The notes: a model not told the origin generated them from the letters alone. Shown: positions 32,818 through 42,091, counted from the first letter of the stretch. The stretch: 64,000 nucleotides of DNA from CAYRHN01 sp964424115 (GCA_964424115.1 CAYRHN010000008.1:123754-187753); one strand, 5' to 3'. Numbers and translations: made by a program.

Positions 32818-34197
32818 ATGCCAGAGAATAACGGTAAGTTACGCAAACGCACCAAGTTTTTTTACGGTATCGGCGATCTCGGTAACGCCGTGATCAACTC
32901 AGCCGTGCAGTTTTTCCTGATGAAATTCTACACAGACGCAGCGCTGATCCTGCCCTCTCTGGCAGGTAACGCCCTGCTGATTGGCAAAATCTGGGATGCG
33001 ATCAACGATCCCCTTTTCGGGTGGATCACGGACCGCACCAAATCCCGCTTTGGCAAGCGGCGCGTCTTCATGATCTTCGGCGCCATCCCGCTTGGCATCT
33101 CCATCGCTCTGCTGTGGTTCGTGCCGCCGCCAGATATCATCCCGACTTTTATCTGGATTGCGGTAACCTTCATCTTGTTTGACACCTTATGGACGCTGAC
33201 CAACGTACCTTATTATGCATTGACCTCCGAATTAACCGATGATTACGACGAACGCTCCAGCCTGACCACCTACCGCATGATCATGGCAGTTCCCGCCTAC
33301 CTGGTTGGAGCTGCCCTGACGCCCGCCATCGTCGGCCTGTTTGCTCTCCAATCCACCGGATACGCCTTCATCGGGATTATTTACGGCGCCCTGGCGGCTG
33401 CCGTGCTGTTGATCTCAGCCTTTGGCCTGCGTGAGCGCCAGAAGGCAGCCGTATCCAAACCGGAGGCTTCACCGCTAAAGTCGCTCTTCACTGCTTTGAA
33501 GAATAAGGCCTTTGTCCGGCTGTGCATCCTGTATTTCACCCTCAACATCTCATTTGCCTTCTGCAAGATCCTCATGGCCTACTATGTTGAATACCAGTTA
33601 CTGATGAAAGACCAGGTACCGCTGGCAATGGGACTGATGTTGATCTGTGTCACCGCCGCACTGCCCTTCTGGCAGTGGTTAAGCCGCAAGATGGACAAAG
33701 GGCCGGTCTATGCCATCGGCATGGGCATCGGAGCGCTTGGTGTTCTGCTGACCTTCTTCCTGCCAAACCAGCCCAGCGATCTGCTCTACCTTCTGGTTGC
33801 CGTGGCCGGTTTCGGTTTTGCTGTCAACTGGATTTTTCCCTGGGCGATGGTGGCCGATGTGGCCGATCTCGACCGCGTGGAGACCGGTCAACAGCGCAGC
33901 GGGATGTACTACGGTGTTTGGGGACTGGCAACCAAGATCTCCGAGGCGCTGGCCCTGGCAGTAGTCGGATGGATGTTAACTGCCTTTGCATACACCCCAA
34001 ATATTCCCCAGTCCGAATCCACTCTGCTGGGCATTCGCATATTCTTTGCCCTTATCCCAGCGGCGCTGATCTTCATCAGCCTGCCCTTCCTGTTCAAATT
34101 CCCAATCACTCGCAAGAGCCACGCCATCGTGCGCGCAAAATTGGATGCCATGGATGCCGCCGCGCAACCTGGCAACCAGCCAACTCAGACCCCATAA
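32818..34197 (+). CDS. GPH/MFS-family sugar cation symporter
   Basis: 459 aa from the ATG at 32818 (AAAGGAAAAG upstream), twelve predicted helices. The glycoside-pentoside-hexuronide motifs are present: FYGIGDLGNAVINSAVQFFL, WDAINDPLFGWITDRTKSRF with GKRR at about residue 80, and FPWAMVADVADLDRVETGQ (about 345). Such transporters (MelB, XynB, UidB types) import glycosides with H+ or Na+. It is the only transporter of this operon and so defines entry of its substrate. It follows the isomerase gene by 13 bp. Confidence 0.9.
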   Translation: MPENNGKLRKRTKFFYGIGDLGNAVINSAVQFFLMKFYTDAALILPSLAGNALLIGKIWDAINDPLFGWITDRTKSRFGKRRVFMIFGAIPLGISIALLWFVPPPDIIPTFIWIAVTFILFDTLWTLTNVPYYALTSELTDDYDERSSLTTYRMIMAVPAYLVGAALTPAIVGLFALQSTGYAFIGIIYGALAAAVLLISAFGLRERQKAAVSKPEASPLKSLFTALKNKAFVRLCILYFTLNISFAFCKILMAYYVEYQLLMKDQVPLAMGLMLICVTAALPFWQWLSRKMDKGPVYAIGMGIGALGVLLTFFLPNQPSDLLYLLVAVAGFGFAVNWIFPWAMVADVADLDRVETGQQRSGMYYGVWGLATKISEALALAVVGWMLTAFAYTPNIPQSESTLLGIRIFFALIPAALIFISLPFLFKFPITRKSHAIVRAKLDAMDAAAQPGNQPTQTP

Positions 34198-34212
34198 CAA
34201 GGAGAAATCCAG

Positions 34213-35295
34213 ATGAACCACCCAATTCGAGTCGCCCTGGTGGGCTGCGGTCGCATCTCTGACCTGCACCAAATGGGCTACCGAGGCCGACAGGATGCCA
34301 AAATTGTTGCGGTTTGCGATACCAATTCCTCCACCGCCCGCAAGAAAGCCAAGGAATGGGGTGTGGAGAGAGTCTATACCAGTTATACACAGGTATTGGA
34401 GGACAAGGAGATCGACCTGGTGGAACTGCTCACCCCCCATCACCTGCATTGCCCAATGACCGTGCAGGCTGCCCAGGCGGGAAAACATATCTCGGTGCAG
34501 AAACCAATGGCAATGTCTGCCGCCGAAGCCGATGAGATGATCGCTGCCGCCCAAAAAGCCGGGGTCATGCTGCGCGTGTATGAAAATTTCGTCTATTATG
34601 CCCCGGCAGTGCGTGCGAAAGAGATGATCCAGGCTGGAGAGATTGGCGCCGTGCGCGCCGTGCGCATGCACGTCTCTACCGGCACCGCCGACACATCCTG
34701 GAATGTACCCCTCTCTGCCTGGTTATGGCGTTTTCAGGAAAAACAATGCGGCGGCGGGCCGCTGGTCTTTGACCACGGCTACCACCTCTTCTCCATTGCC
34801 TACTATCTGGGCGGGCCGGTTGAGCGGGTATACGCCTGGATCGACAAAACCCCGGTTTCCCAAGCCGCCGGGCTGGTCCATATTGACGCACCCGCGACGA
34901 TCATGTTCCAATTCCAGGCACAGCATAGTTACGGTGTTCTGGATATCGAATACACCCCTAAAATGCGCATCCTTTCCCAATATTATGCAGACGACGACCG
35001 CATCGAGATCATCGGCGAAAAAGGCATCCTTTTCATCAACCGCTACACTGCCAGGACTGTTGATCTTCCCGAACTGATACTATTTAAGGATGGCAAGACA
35101 ACCCCCATCCCAGTTGAAGGCGTGGAATGGCACGACAGCTTTATCGCCGCCACCCAGGATTGCATCCTCAAACTGCATGCAGGGGAACAACCACGCCTGG
35201 ATGGACCAACCGGCAAGGCCGTTCTGCAATTTGCGCTGGCTGCAATCCAGTCCGCACGCACAGGCCGGGAAGTGCGCCCGCATGACGTACCCTAG
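34213..35295 (+). CDS. Gfo/Idh/MocA-family NAD(P)-dependent sugar dehydrogenase
   Basis: 360 aa. N-terminal Rossmann fold VALVGCGRISDLHQMGY (residues 8-24), then LLTPHHLHCPMTVQAAQAGKH and the EKP-type catalytic motif as VQKPMAMS (about 98). The C-terminal GFO_IDH_MocA domain includes GGGPLVFDHGYHLFS with the catalytic His (about 190). It oxidises or reduces a hydroxyl of a sugar, inositol or sugar acid. It is the last gene of the operon, 15 bp after the transporter. Inositol dehydrogenase (IolG) is one possibility but specificity cannot be read. Confidence 0.9.
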   Translation: MNHPIRVALVGCGRISDLHQMGYRGRQDAKIVAVCDTNSSTARKKAKEWGVERVYTSYTQVLEDKEIDLVELLTPHHLHCPMTVQAAQAGKHISVQKPMAMSAAEADEMIAAAQKAGVMLRVYENFVYYAPAVRAKEMIQAGEIGAVRAVRMHVSTGTADTSWNVPLSAWLWRFQEKQCGGGPLVFDHGYHLFSIAYYLGGPVERVYAWIDKTPVSQAAGLVHIDAPATIMFQFQAQHSYGVLDIEYTPKMRILSQYYADDDRIEIIGEKGILFINRYTARTVDLPELILFKDGKTTPIPVEGVEWHDSFIAATQDCILKLHAGEQPRLDGPTGKAVLQFALAAIQSARTGREVRPHDVP

Positions 35296-35600
35296 CCACC
35301 AAAATTAAAGCCGCAGATTCCAGCTATTTCTCAATCACAACCTTCCAGTCCTGGTGGTTGGCCGCATCCTTGAACACTCGCAGCCCAGCGCAGCGATGAA
35401 CTGATATGGGCATGAATTCACCACCCAGGAGATCCAGGCGGCGAAAATGATGGATCAATTATTGAAACCGGAAAACCGAACCACACGAATCTTATTTCCG
35501 CTTTCAATACCTGTAGGGGTTGAACTGAATGTTAAAGAAAAATGATCGTTTTGCACGCGTTTTGCACGCCGATTTTCTTTAACATTTCAATTCCCAAGCA
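35296..35600. other. Gene-free stretch with a 13-bp inverted repeat around a tandem 11-mer
   Basis: No convincing gene. At 35529-35541 and 35573-35585 lies a perfect 13-bp inverted repeat (atgttaaagaaaa / ttttctttaacat). Inside it the 11-mer cgttttgcacg occurs twice in tandem (35547-35557, 35558-35568). It is close to the 3' side of a tRNA gene. A short frame at about 35416-35543 reads QEIQAAKMMDQLLKPENR and may be a coding remnant. Confidence 0.5.
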
Positions 35601-35622
35601 AAACCCCCATATGTGGGGGTTA
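35601..35622 (-). terminator. Terminator of the tRNA-Arg gene
   Basis: AACCCCCA and TGGGGGTT pair perfectly over 8 bp around TATG; on the minus strand the stem is followed by TTTTG. It stands 23 bp past the tRNA 3' end. Confidence 0.7.
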
Positions 35623-35644
35623 ACGCGGCGGAAACCGCCAGATA

Positions 35645-35721
35645 TGGCGCCCCCGGAGAGGCTCGAACTCTCAACCTACTGATTCGAAGTCAGGCACTCT
35701 ATCCAATTGAGCTACGGGGGC
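35645..35721 (-). tRNA. tRNA-Arg (anticodon TCG), CCA encoded
   Basis: The minus strand folds into a full cloverleaf: acceptor GCCCCCG pairs with CGGGGGC, then discriminator G and an encoded CCA (35645-35647). The D arm has GCTC...GAGT with AATTGGATA, the T arm GAGAG-TTCGAGC-CTCTC. The 7-nt anticodon loop CTTCGAA gives anticodon TCG (35685-35687), reading CGA and CGG. The outermost anticodon-stem pair (27-43) is a C-T mismatch. It has its own promoter and terminator. Confidence 0.95.
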
Positions 35722-35731
35722 GGACAACCCG

Positions 35732-35759
35732 ATTATACTGCAAAACTCACGCCCGGCAA
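35732..35759 (-). promoter_or_regulatory. Promoter of the tRNA-Arg gene
   Basis: On the minus strand a -35-like TTGCCG, a 16-nt spacer and TATAAT (35732-35737). The start would fall near 35725, four bases before the mature tRNA. The -35 lies inside the 3' end of the cupin gene. Confidence 0.6.
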
Positions 35760-36262
35760 AGCGGATTGATCAGCGCAGCCTGCCCAGGATATGCAGCATT
35801 CAACTCCTCCCGCCGGCCGATCTCGAAATCTTCCTGGATATACCCCGGCGCCATCGTCGTCCCCAACAGCGCATAACGCCCGCCGGGCAAGAGGCGCGAG
35901 CCCTGCCAGGCATGGGCTGGGGCCACAAACTGCACCTGCTGCCCGGCAAAAATATCCTGTCCCAGCGTCACCTGCTCCGTTCTCCCGTCCGGATGCAGCA
36001 GCAGCATTCCCACCGGATCGCCCAGGTAAAAGTGATACACCTCGTCGGTGGGCAGGCGATGCAGCGCAGAGAAGGAATCCACGTCCGGCGTAAGCAGGAA
36101 GTAGATCACCGTGCCTATTGGATGGGCGGATTTGTACCGCGCCGGCAGTGCCCCCGCCGGAATTTCTTCTGGAGAACAGTAGGTCTGGCGAAACAGCCCC
36201 CCCTCCCCCACCAGCGGCTCCAACCCCAATTTTTCGATCAATTTATGGATATATTCTTCCAT
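35747..36262 (-). CDS. Cupin-superfamily protein, DUF985 (cupin_5) type
   Basis: 171 aa, full family length. Landmarks: LGLEPLVGEGGLFRQTYCS at the start, GTVIYFLLTPDVDSFSALHRL, DEVYHFYLGDPVGMLLLHPDG (about 75) and LLGTTMAPGYIQEDFEIGRR near the C-terminus. It is a single-domain double-stranded beta helix with candidate metal ligands His and Glu in the DEVYHFYLG stretch. The biochemical role of the family is mostly unknown. GGAG 7-8 nt before the ATG is its ribosome site. Confidence 0.9.
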   Translation of the reverse strand: MEEYIHKLIEKLGLEPLVGEGGLFRQTYCSPEEIPAGALPARYKSAHPIGTVIYFLLTPDVDSFSALHRLPTDEVYHFYLGDPVGMLLLHPDGRTEQVTLGQDIFAGQQVQFVAPAHAWQGSRLLPGGRYALLGTTMAPGYIQEDFEIGRREELNAAYPGQAALINPLCRA

Positions 36263-36386
36263 GACAACACTCCTGTATTAACCGCTCATAAACGTCGAAA
36301 ACCAGAAATATTTTATCTGCGTTCATCTGTATTCATCTGCGGTTAAATCTTAAGATCTGGGCTCATCCGCGGCTCATTATCTCTGA

Positions 36387-37175
36387 TTAAAATACCGGGC
36401 GGGTGGAAGCTCCGCCGTCCACCACCAGGTTCGTTCCACTGATCCAGCGCGCCGCGGGAGAAAGCAGGAACAGGCAGGCATCTGCCACATCAGCGAATTC
36501 CCCCATCCGTCCCAGCGGGCAGGCCTGCGACCAGGACTGCACCCCGCTCGGCCAGGCTTCTGCCAATCCCGGGCGGTTGATCAACCCCGGCGAGACTGCG
36601 TTGACACGGATACCGTACTGCCCCAATTCTCGCGCTGCTGATTGAGTATACATCAACACCCCGGCCTTGGCAGCTACATAATGGCTGTGGTTCCAGGCCG
36701 GATGGCTGCCCTCAATGGAGGCAATGTTGACAATCGTCCCGCCCTGTCCTCCGTCCCGCATCACCTTTCCCGCAGCCTGGGTACACAGGAATACGCTCTT
36801 CAGATTGGAGTCAACCACCTCGTCCCACTCAGCTTCGCTCATCTCCAACAGCGATGAAAGCGGGTAGCGCCCGGCATTGTTAACCAGCCCATCTAACCGG
36901 CCAAAATGATCCGCCACTCCCTGTACAGCGCGCCGGACCTGCTCAGCCTGGGTCAAATCTCCCTGGACAGCCAGCGCCCTCCCGCCCGCTGCCCGGATCT
37001 GTTCCACCAGTTCCTCTGCCGCCTGCGCGTGAGAGTGATAGTGCACCCCCAGCGCCGCGCCCGCTTCTGCCAGGCGCGCCGCGATGCCCATCCCGATCCC
37101 ATAACCACTGCCGGTGACCAGGATCACCTGCCCGCTCAGGTTGAGCAGTTGATTAACCGCTGCAATTTCAGACAT
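36387..37175 (-). CDS. Short-chain dehydrogenase/reductase (classical SDR)
   Basis: 262 aa from the ATG at 37175 (GGAGGTGCGTA upstream). It has the nucleotide motif TGSGYGIGMG (about 19-28), NNAGRYP (about 98), catalytic Ser in NIASIEGSHP, Tyr and Lys in HYVAAKAG (about 165) and VSPGLINRPG. NAD(P)-dependent oxidation or reduction of an alcohol or ketone; the substrate is unknown. It follows the last ABC-2 permease gene by 20 bp on the same strand, so it may ride on that operon's transcript. Confidence 0.9.
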   Translation of the reverse strand: MSEIAAVNQLLNLSGQVILVTGSGYGIGMGIAARLAEAGAALGVHYHSHAQAAEELVEQIRAAGGRALAVQGDLTQAEQVRRAVQGVADHFGRLDGLVNNAGRYPLSSLLEMSEAEWDEVVDSNLKSVFLCTQAAGKVMRDGGQGGTIVNIASIEGSHPAWNHSHYVAAKAGVLMYTQSAARELGQYGIRVNAVSPGLINRPGLAEAWPSGVQSWSQACPLGRMGEFADVADACLFLLSPAARWISGTNLVVDGGASTRPVF

Positions 37176-37195
37176 TACGCACCTCCTTGAATAGG

Positions 37196-38455
37196 TCAAG
37201 TAGCCTGGCGCCCGCGAACGCGAGCCCACAACTGGCGGATAGCCGCCAACGGATGCGGCGCCAGCAAGTATTGCGAACGGAAAAGTCGCACGGCTAGTCG
37301 CAGCACCGCGTAACTACTGACAACCAGGATCATTACTGCCAGAAATACCTGCCACCAGGGCACATCGGTAAGAATGAGCCGGGAAAACATTCCCACCGGC
37401 GAAGTGAGCGGAAAAAGGCTGAGGAACATCCACCAGGGTGTATTCAGGTTAGAGGTATCGGTAAGCAAGGCCAGCACGGGGATAAAAAGCGGCAATAGCA
37501 TCAGCATCACCACCTGCCACTGCTCACGCAGACGCTGCACCAGCGCCCCCACCGAGGTGATCAAAGCCGCATACATGGCATACCCCAGCAGGAAGAATAC
37601 CAATGCCCATACCACCGTCAGCGGTGTAAATGAGATCGGTACCTGGATCCCTTGCGCCTGCCCGGTCAGGGCAAACCCCAGGGCAGATAATCCCACCCAA
37701 CTGACTTCCAGTAGCAGCCCCACCAGCCCCAAGGCCAATACCTTGCCGATCAGCAACTGGCGCATGTTCAGCGAGGTCATCAGTACCTCGATCGTCTGGT
37801 TGCTGGTCTCCACCAGCAGGCTTTCAAACAACAAACTGGCCACACTAGAAATGGTCAGGTAAAAGAGCATCGCCATTCCCACCGGCACCAACAAAGAAAG
37901 CATATTCAGCACGCCCACCTGGGCTTCGCGAGTCAGGTAAGTGGTTTTCATTTCCTTCAGCGGGTCGTTAATACGCTCGCGCAAGGCCGGCTCATCTGCC
38001 AGCAGGGCATCGCGGTAGAGCGCCTCAATCTCACCCAGCCCCGCCAACCAGGCCATCCCCTGGCTGGTGGATTCAAGATACTTGATCTTACCTGCTTCCA
38101 GGTAATCTGCAGGCAGGATGTACAGGGCACTGATCTTGCCTTCTTGCAGTGCTTTGTGGGCCGAAATTTCATCAGGAAAGACCCGCATGGAAAAATCCTT
38201 CGGGTACGCTCGAATCAACCCGGTCTGATCTACAAATCCCGCCGTAGGGGTATCTGTCTTACCCAGGTTAAAGATCGCCCCCACCTGGCTCATATTCACT
38301 CTGGAATTATTTTCATCTACCAGTTTGAGGGCGTTAATCCCCAACACCGAGAACACGCTCAACATCGGCATGCTGAGCAAGATGATCAAGAAGGTGAAGT
38401 TGAACACCAGCGTTTGTACCTGCATGCGGAAGACCAACCAGGTTTTATTGGGCAT
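37196..38455 (-). CDS. ABC-2 type transporter permease (NatB-like), fourth of four
   Basis: 419 aa. One N-terminal helix (residues about 18-42), an extracytoplasmic domain of about 130 residues, then five to six helices starting near residue 185. The motif region 'ETSNQTIEVLMTSLNMRQLLIGK' replaces the ENRTMEIL-type coupling helix of NatB/YhaP proteins. It overlaps the previous permease gene by 11 bp, so the two are probably partners in one complex. Substrate unknown; NatB-like systems export sodium, peptides or antibiotics. Confidence 0.85.
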   Translation of the reverse strand: MPNKTWLVFRMQVQTLVFNFTFLIILLSMPMLSVFSVLGINALKLVDENNSRVNMSQVGAIFNLGKTDTPTAGFVDQTGLIRAYPKDFSMRVFPDEISAHKALQEGKISALYILPADYLEAGKIKYLESTSQGMAWLAGLGEIEALYRDALLADEPALRERINDPLKEMKTTYLTREAQVGVLNMLSLLVPVGMAMLFYLTISSVASLLFESLLVETSNQTIEVLMTSLNMRQLLIGKVLALGLVGLLLEVSWVGLSALGFALTGQAQGIQVPISFTPLTVVWALVFFLLGYAMYAALITSVGALVQRLREQWQVVMLMLLPLFIPVLALLTDTSNLNTPWWMFLSLFPLTSPVGMFSRLILTDVPWWQVFLAVMILVVSSYAVLRLAVRLFRSQYLLAPHPLAAIRQLWARVRGRQAT

Positions 38456-39704
38456 GGCTTTTTTTCACCCCCAATCGCTTCCCAAACCTCACAGGCAGCG
38501 GCGTTGTTCGTCCACCGTTGCGGATCGAAAGCTGGAACGCCCATCCTGCCAACCGCAGCACCCCCCACACCGACCCGGCCAGCAGCAGGAATGAGATCAA
38601 TATCTCCCACCAGGGTGGTGAACCAAGCACCAGGCGCACTGGCATGGCCTGCATTGCGGTGACTGGAAATACGCTTAGCACGATCGCCAGGGGCGATCCC
38701 GGCTGGTCGGAGATGGCCTGCGTGGCCAGAAAGGGGATCATCGTTGGCAGCGTGACCAGGCCGGTCAGCATCGAAGCCAATTGCGGCTTCGGCACCAGCG
38801 AAGCAATGGTAGAATTCACCCCGGCCACAAAGATCGTGCCCAACAAGAAGAACAGGGCGATCAATCCCACCTGGACAAAATTAATATAGGATAGGAATTT
38901 CGCTGAGCCGGTCAGCAGGGCAATACCCGCCACGCCCAGCACGATCCAGGTGACTACATGCGTCAGCCCCACCACGATATTGGCGATAATCTTGCCCAAC
39001 AGCAGCCGTCGCGGTTCTGTGGAAGTGGCCAGCAATTCCAGCGTGCGGTTTTCGCGTTCTTCCAGCAGAATACGGATCACGTATCCGTTAACCATCGTGA
39101 TCCCAAAGAAAAAGACGAACTGCATCACGTAGGCAATGATCATATTCGCCAAATGCATCACCAGGGTCACGTTCGAATTCTCCCGGTTGTCCTCCGGCAG
39201 CGTCCCGCTGGCGTCTGGCAGCGCCTCATAATCAATCGAGCCGCCATCCACAATGCGCATGACTGCCAGGGGATTCATACCGGCGTTCACCAGCAGAGCG
39301 GTCTGCACCACGCCTATAAATTGCATCTGCGAGGTCACCCCGCCCTGTTTCTGCAGCACCACCCGCGCAGCCCCATCCTGCGCAAAAGTATCCTCCAGCA
39401 CATAATATCCCAAGATACTGCCCGCATCCACCGCCTCGCGTGCAGCATCTTCGCTTTCATAAGAGAAAAGCGGTTCGACGATCAGCACCTGGCCCAGGCT
39501 GTGCTCCGCCTGCGCGATCAAACCGGAGTGATCCACCACACCCATTGCATTGGTGTCGATACTGCTCAAGGCACTCAGCCGCGCGCCGGTGAATACACCG
39601 ATCAACACCATCACCGCCGGTCCGCTCAATAATCCCAGCAGGAAACGCCAGTTCCATACCCGCTGGCGATATTCAAAACAAAGGATCTTCCAAATTTTTC
39701 GCAT
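38445..39704 (-). CDS. ABC-2 type transporter permease (NatB-like), third of four
   Basis: 419 aa from the ATG at 39704 (GGTGAT upstream). An N-terminal helix is followed by a large outside domain (about residues 45-190), then membrane helices. The cytoplasmic coupling motif is canonical: EERENRTLELLATSTEPRRL followed by LLGKI (about 232). It has the same order of parts as the permease at 42092-43294, which keeps the same ERENRT/EKENRT motif, suggesting that the two permease pairs arose by duplication. Confidence 0.87.
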   Translation of the reverse strand: MRKIWKILCFEYRQRVWNWRFLLGLLSGPAVMVLIGVFTGARLSALSSIDTNAMGVVDHSGLIAQAEHSLGQVLIVEPLFSYESEDAAREAVDAGSILGYYVLEDTFAQDGAARVVLQKQGGVTSQMQFIGVVQTALLVNAGMNPLAVMRIVDGGSIDYEALPDASGTLPEDNRENSNVTLVMHLANMIIAYVMQFVFFFGITMVNGYVIRILLEERENRTLELLATSTEPRRLLLGKIIANIVVGLTHVVTWIVLGVAGIALLTGSAKFLSYINFVQVGLIALFFLLGTIFVAGVNSTIASLVPKPQLASMLTGLVTLPTMIPFLATQAISDQPGSPLAIVLSVFPVTAMQAMPVRLVLGSPPWWEILISFLLLAGSVWGVLRLAGWAFQLSIRNGGRTTPLPVRFGKRLGVKKSHAQ

Positions 39705-39762
39705 ATCACCATTAATTCCACGCGACAAACCAAATGATTCGGCTACCGGTAAACGCTATCCC

Positions 39763-40800
39763 TTACGGAGAGGAGAACCGCGGAGCGAGGAAAAAGACCT
39801 TGTTTTGATCCGCTGAATTATCCGCCTCAAAATAGAAATTGAAATTGACGTTGTGTCCTTCCATTCCAAAAGGCGCAAGGTCAACATCGATCACTGAATA
39901 TGACCCGTCAAATGATTCCGTCCACTCGCCCAGCAGCAATTCTGTGCCGCCCTCGATCTGGAAGGTAACCCGCAGGCGCACACGGCAAGCCTGCGAATTG
40001 GCGTAACAACTATACACGCCGCGCAGGCGGTTGCCCGTGGAGACGAAGACTGGTTGGTAACGCCCTACCACGCTGCTGTTCGCGCCCGGCGCAAGCGTCA
40101 CCACCAGGGAGGCTTCGTTTTCCTCTGACCCGTTTTCCATCAGCGGCCTCTCAGAGTAAGTGACAGATGCTTGCTGGTTGGAAAGTTCTCCCATGCACGG
40201 AATGGAATTCCCGTTGCTCGACCACTGCGCCTTGCAGATCAATCCGGCAAAGCTGTACGGATCGGAGGTCAGGTTGACCACCTCGATGTTGACCGTCAGG
40301 CGTTGCCCAAAATTGATCCCGGTCCGGCCGCTGCGTAAGGTCCAGGTGCCAGTGTACTTGCCTGGCACCGCAGGCGCTGTCAGGTTCACCGAAATCTCGG
40401 CCTGTGAATCTGCTCCAACCGAAGCTGTTTCTGGCAATGGGTTGTTCGATTGGCCTTCCATGGCATTGCCTTCCACAAAAACCACCGAATACGATTCATC
40501 CCAGGGGCAGGAACCGGAATTCTTCACTTTCCAGGTCTTGGTGAAGGAAGCTCCCGCCGGAATGACCATCCCGTCTGGGACCGTCACATCCGAGATGTAC
40601 TCCATACGGTCGCACGGATTCACCGAAGGGGTTCCAAACATCGTCCCGGGCGGCGTGTTTTGGGTCACCACCAGAGTCGGCACCTGCGACTGGCTTATCG
40701 CTGTGGCGGTGGGATTGAAGATTGGCACGGTGGGAACGTTGGAAAAGCAAGCCGACAACAAGAAAGGGATCATGAGGATCACCAGCAGGCGGAATTTCAT
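39763..40800 (-). CDS. NBR1-type Ig-domain lipoprotein
   Basis: 345 aa from the ATG at 40800 (GGGAGG upstream). Lipoprotein signal with lipobox LSAC, a short Thr/Pro linker, then an Ig-like 'next to BRCA1' domain at about residues 70-170: FTKTWKVKNSGSCPWDESY, then GKYTGTWTLRSGRTGINFGQ. The C-terminal half (about 175-345) is a beta-rich region of unknown type with a Cys pair (YSCYANSQAC). It sits between the two permease pairs of the ABC-2 operon and is likely an outside partner of the exporter. The 'CPW' Trp is a conserved core residue of this fold. Confidence 0.85.
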   Translation of the reverse strand: MKFRLLVILMIPFLLSACFSNVPTVPIFNPTATAISQSQVPTLVVTQNTPPGTMFGTPSVNPCDRMEYISDVTVPDGMVIPAGASFTKTWKVKNSGSCPWDESYSVVFVEGNAMEGQSNNPLPETASVGADSQAEISVNLTAPAVPGKYTGTWTLRSGRTGINFGQRLTVNIEVVNLTSDPYSFAGLICKAQWSSNGNSIPCMGELSNQQASVTYSERPLMENGSEENEASLVVTLAPGANSSVVGRYQPVFVSTGNRLRGVYSCYANSQACRVRLRVTFQIEGGTELLLGEWTESFDGSYSVIDVDLAPFGMEGHNVNFNFYFEADNSADQNKVFFLAPRFSSP

Positions 40801-40837
40801 TACAACCTCCCTACGTCTCAAAGTGTCCATCAGGATT

Positions 40838-42082
40838 TCAGGCCTTTCCGATCAAGGCTTTCAAAAAGGATACCAACCGGAAGGATTGCCCGGAGAGCAA
40901 GTACTGCGCCCGGAAAAGTCCCGCGATCGCACGCACCACAAGATATATCGTCACCACCAGGATAGCGATGGAAAGCAGGATTTCCAAAAACGGAACCGTT
41001 CCGGCAGACAGGCGCGCCATCATCGACACCGGCGATGTCAATGGGAACAAGCTCAGCACGGTCGAGATCGTTCCATTGGGATCTTCGGAAATGGCGCTGA
41101 CGAACATCAACGGCACCACCATCGGGAGCACCACGATCGTGGTTGCTTGGGATGCTTCGCGCAGATTGGGAACCAGGGCGCCTACACCCGCCATCAGGGT
41201 GGCGTAAATGGCGTACCCAAGCACGAAAAAGATCAGCGCCCAGAAAAGGAAGGAGGGCGGCAGGATGAACGAGACCGGCAGGCTGAACAGGTTGCCGCTC
41301 AACCGTAAAAGAAGGTAACCGCCGCCAACCCAGAAGATCACCTGCAGCAATCCCACCAGGCCTAGCGCGATGATCTTCCCGGTCAAAAGCTGTGTGGGGG
41401 TCATCGAGGTCATCAAGATCTCCATCACCCGGTTTTGCTTTTCGCTGGTGATGCTATTGAGCAGCAGGCTGGCCGCGGAAAGGATAATGACATAGAACAA
41501 CATCATCACCGCGTAGGGCATGAAGAAGGAAAGCATATTTCCTGATTCGTGCACGGGCTCGGTCGAAAGGAGAGTCGTATCTACTTCTTGGATAGGAACT
41601 TGCACCAGGTCGATCGTTTTTTGATCATTTCCCAACAGGTTCTCATTCAAAATCATCGCGATCGTTCCGGAGCCCTCGAATGCGCTCAACGGATTGAATT
41701 CTGGGTTGACAAACGATATTTTTCCGGTCTCGACATAATTGGGGTCGATCCAGTAGTAAGCCTCAATATCGCCGTTCTTTAAAGCCAAGGACGCTTCTTC
41801 CTCACTGCCGTAGGCCTGGAAATAATCTTTAAACTCCTTTGGCACAACCTTGATGATCCCCCCCGGATCGATATAACCGGATATTCCCTTGTTCTGTACT
41901 GCACTGATGACCTCGGTCATCAGATCCTCTTGTTTTCCTGCTTCATTCTTCGGTTGCAACGCCCCAGCGATCAAAACAACCGCGAAAGCGACCAACGGTA
42001 CCAGAACCAGGGTCAGGATAAACGATTTCCGCATGACCGTATTGATAAATTCGTTCTTCAAAACCAGCCAGATATTATGCAT
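40838..42082 (-). CDS. ABC-2 type transporter permease (NatB-like), second of four
   Basis: 414 aa. N-terminal helix at about 20-42, outside domain to about residue 175, then six helices. The coupling segment reads SEKQNRVMEILMTSMTPTQL followed by LTGKI, the normal NatB form. It follows the 42092-43294 permease by 9 bp. Comparing segment order, it matches the permease at 37196-38455 in position within its pair. Confidence 0.88.
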   Translation of the reverse strand: MHNIWLVLKNEFINTVMRKSFILTLVLVPLVAFAVVLIAGALQPKNEAGKQEDLMTEVISAVQNKGISGYIDPGGIIKVVPKEFKDYFQAYGSEEEASLALKNGDIEAYYWIDPNYVETGKISFVNPEFNPLSAFEGSGTIAMILNENLLGNDQKTIDLVQVPIQEVDTTLLSTEPVHESGNMLSFFMPYAVMMLFYVIILSAASLLLNSITSEKQNRVMEILMTSMTPTQLLTGKIIALGLVGLLQVIFWVGGGYLLLRLSGNLFSLPVSFILPPSFLFWALIFFVLGYAIYATLMAGVGALVPNLREASQATTIVVLPMVVPLMFVSAISEDPNGTISTVLSLFPLTSPVSMMARLSAGTVPFLEILLSIAILVVTIYLVVRAIAGLFRAQYLLSGQSFRLVSFLKALIGKA

Positions 42083-42091
42083 GGAACACCT

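Noticed and set aside
35613..35876. Plus-strand open frame over the tRNA
   Set aside because: It covers the tRNA-Arg gene and the cupin gene in antisense; the peptide is the translated complement of the tRNA.
40160..41308. Plus-strand open frame of 382 codons
   Set aside because: It lies opposite the NBR1 lipoprotein and an ABC-2 permease gene, both well supported; its second half is His/Gln/Arg repeats typical of the antisense of membrane-protein genes.
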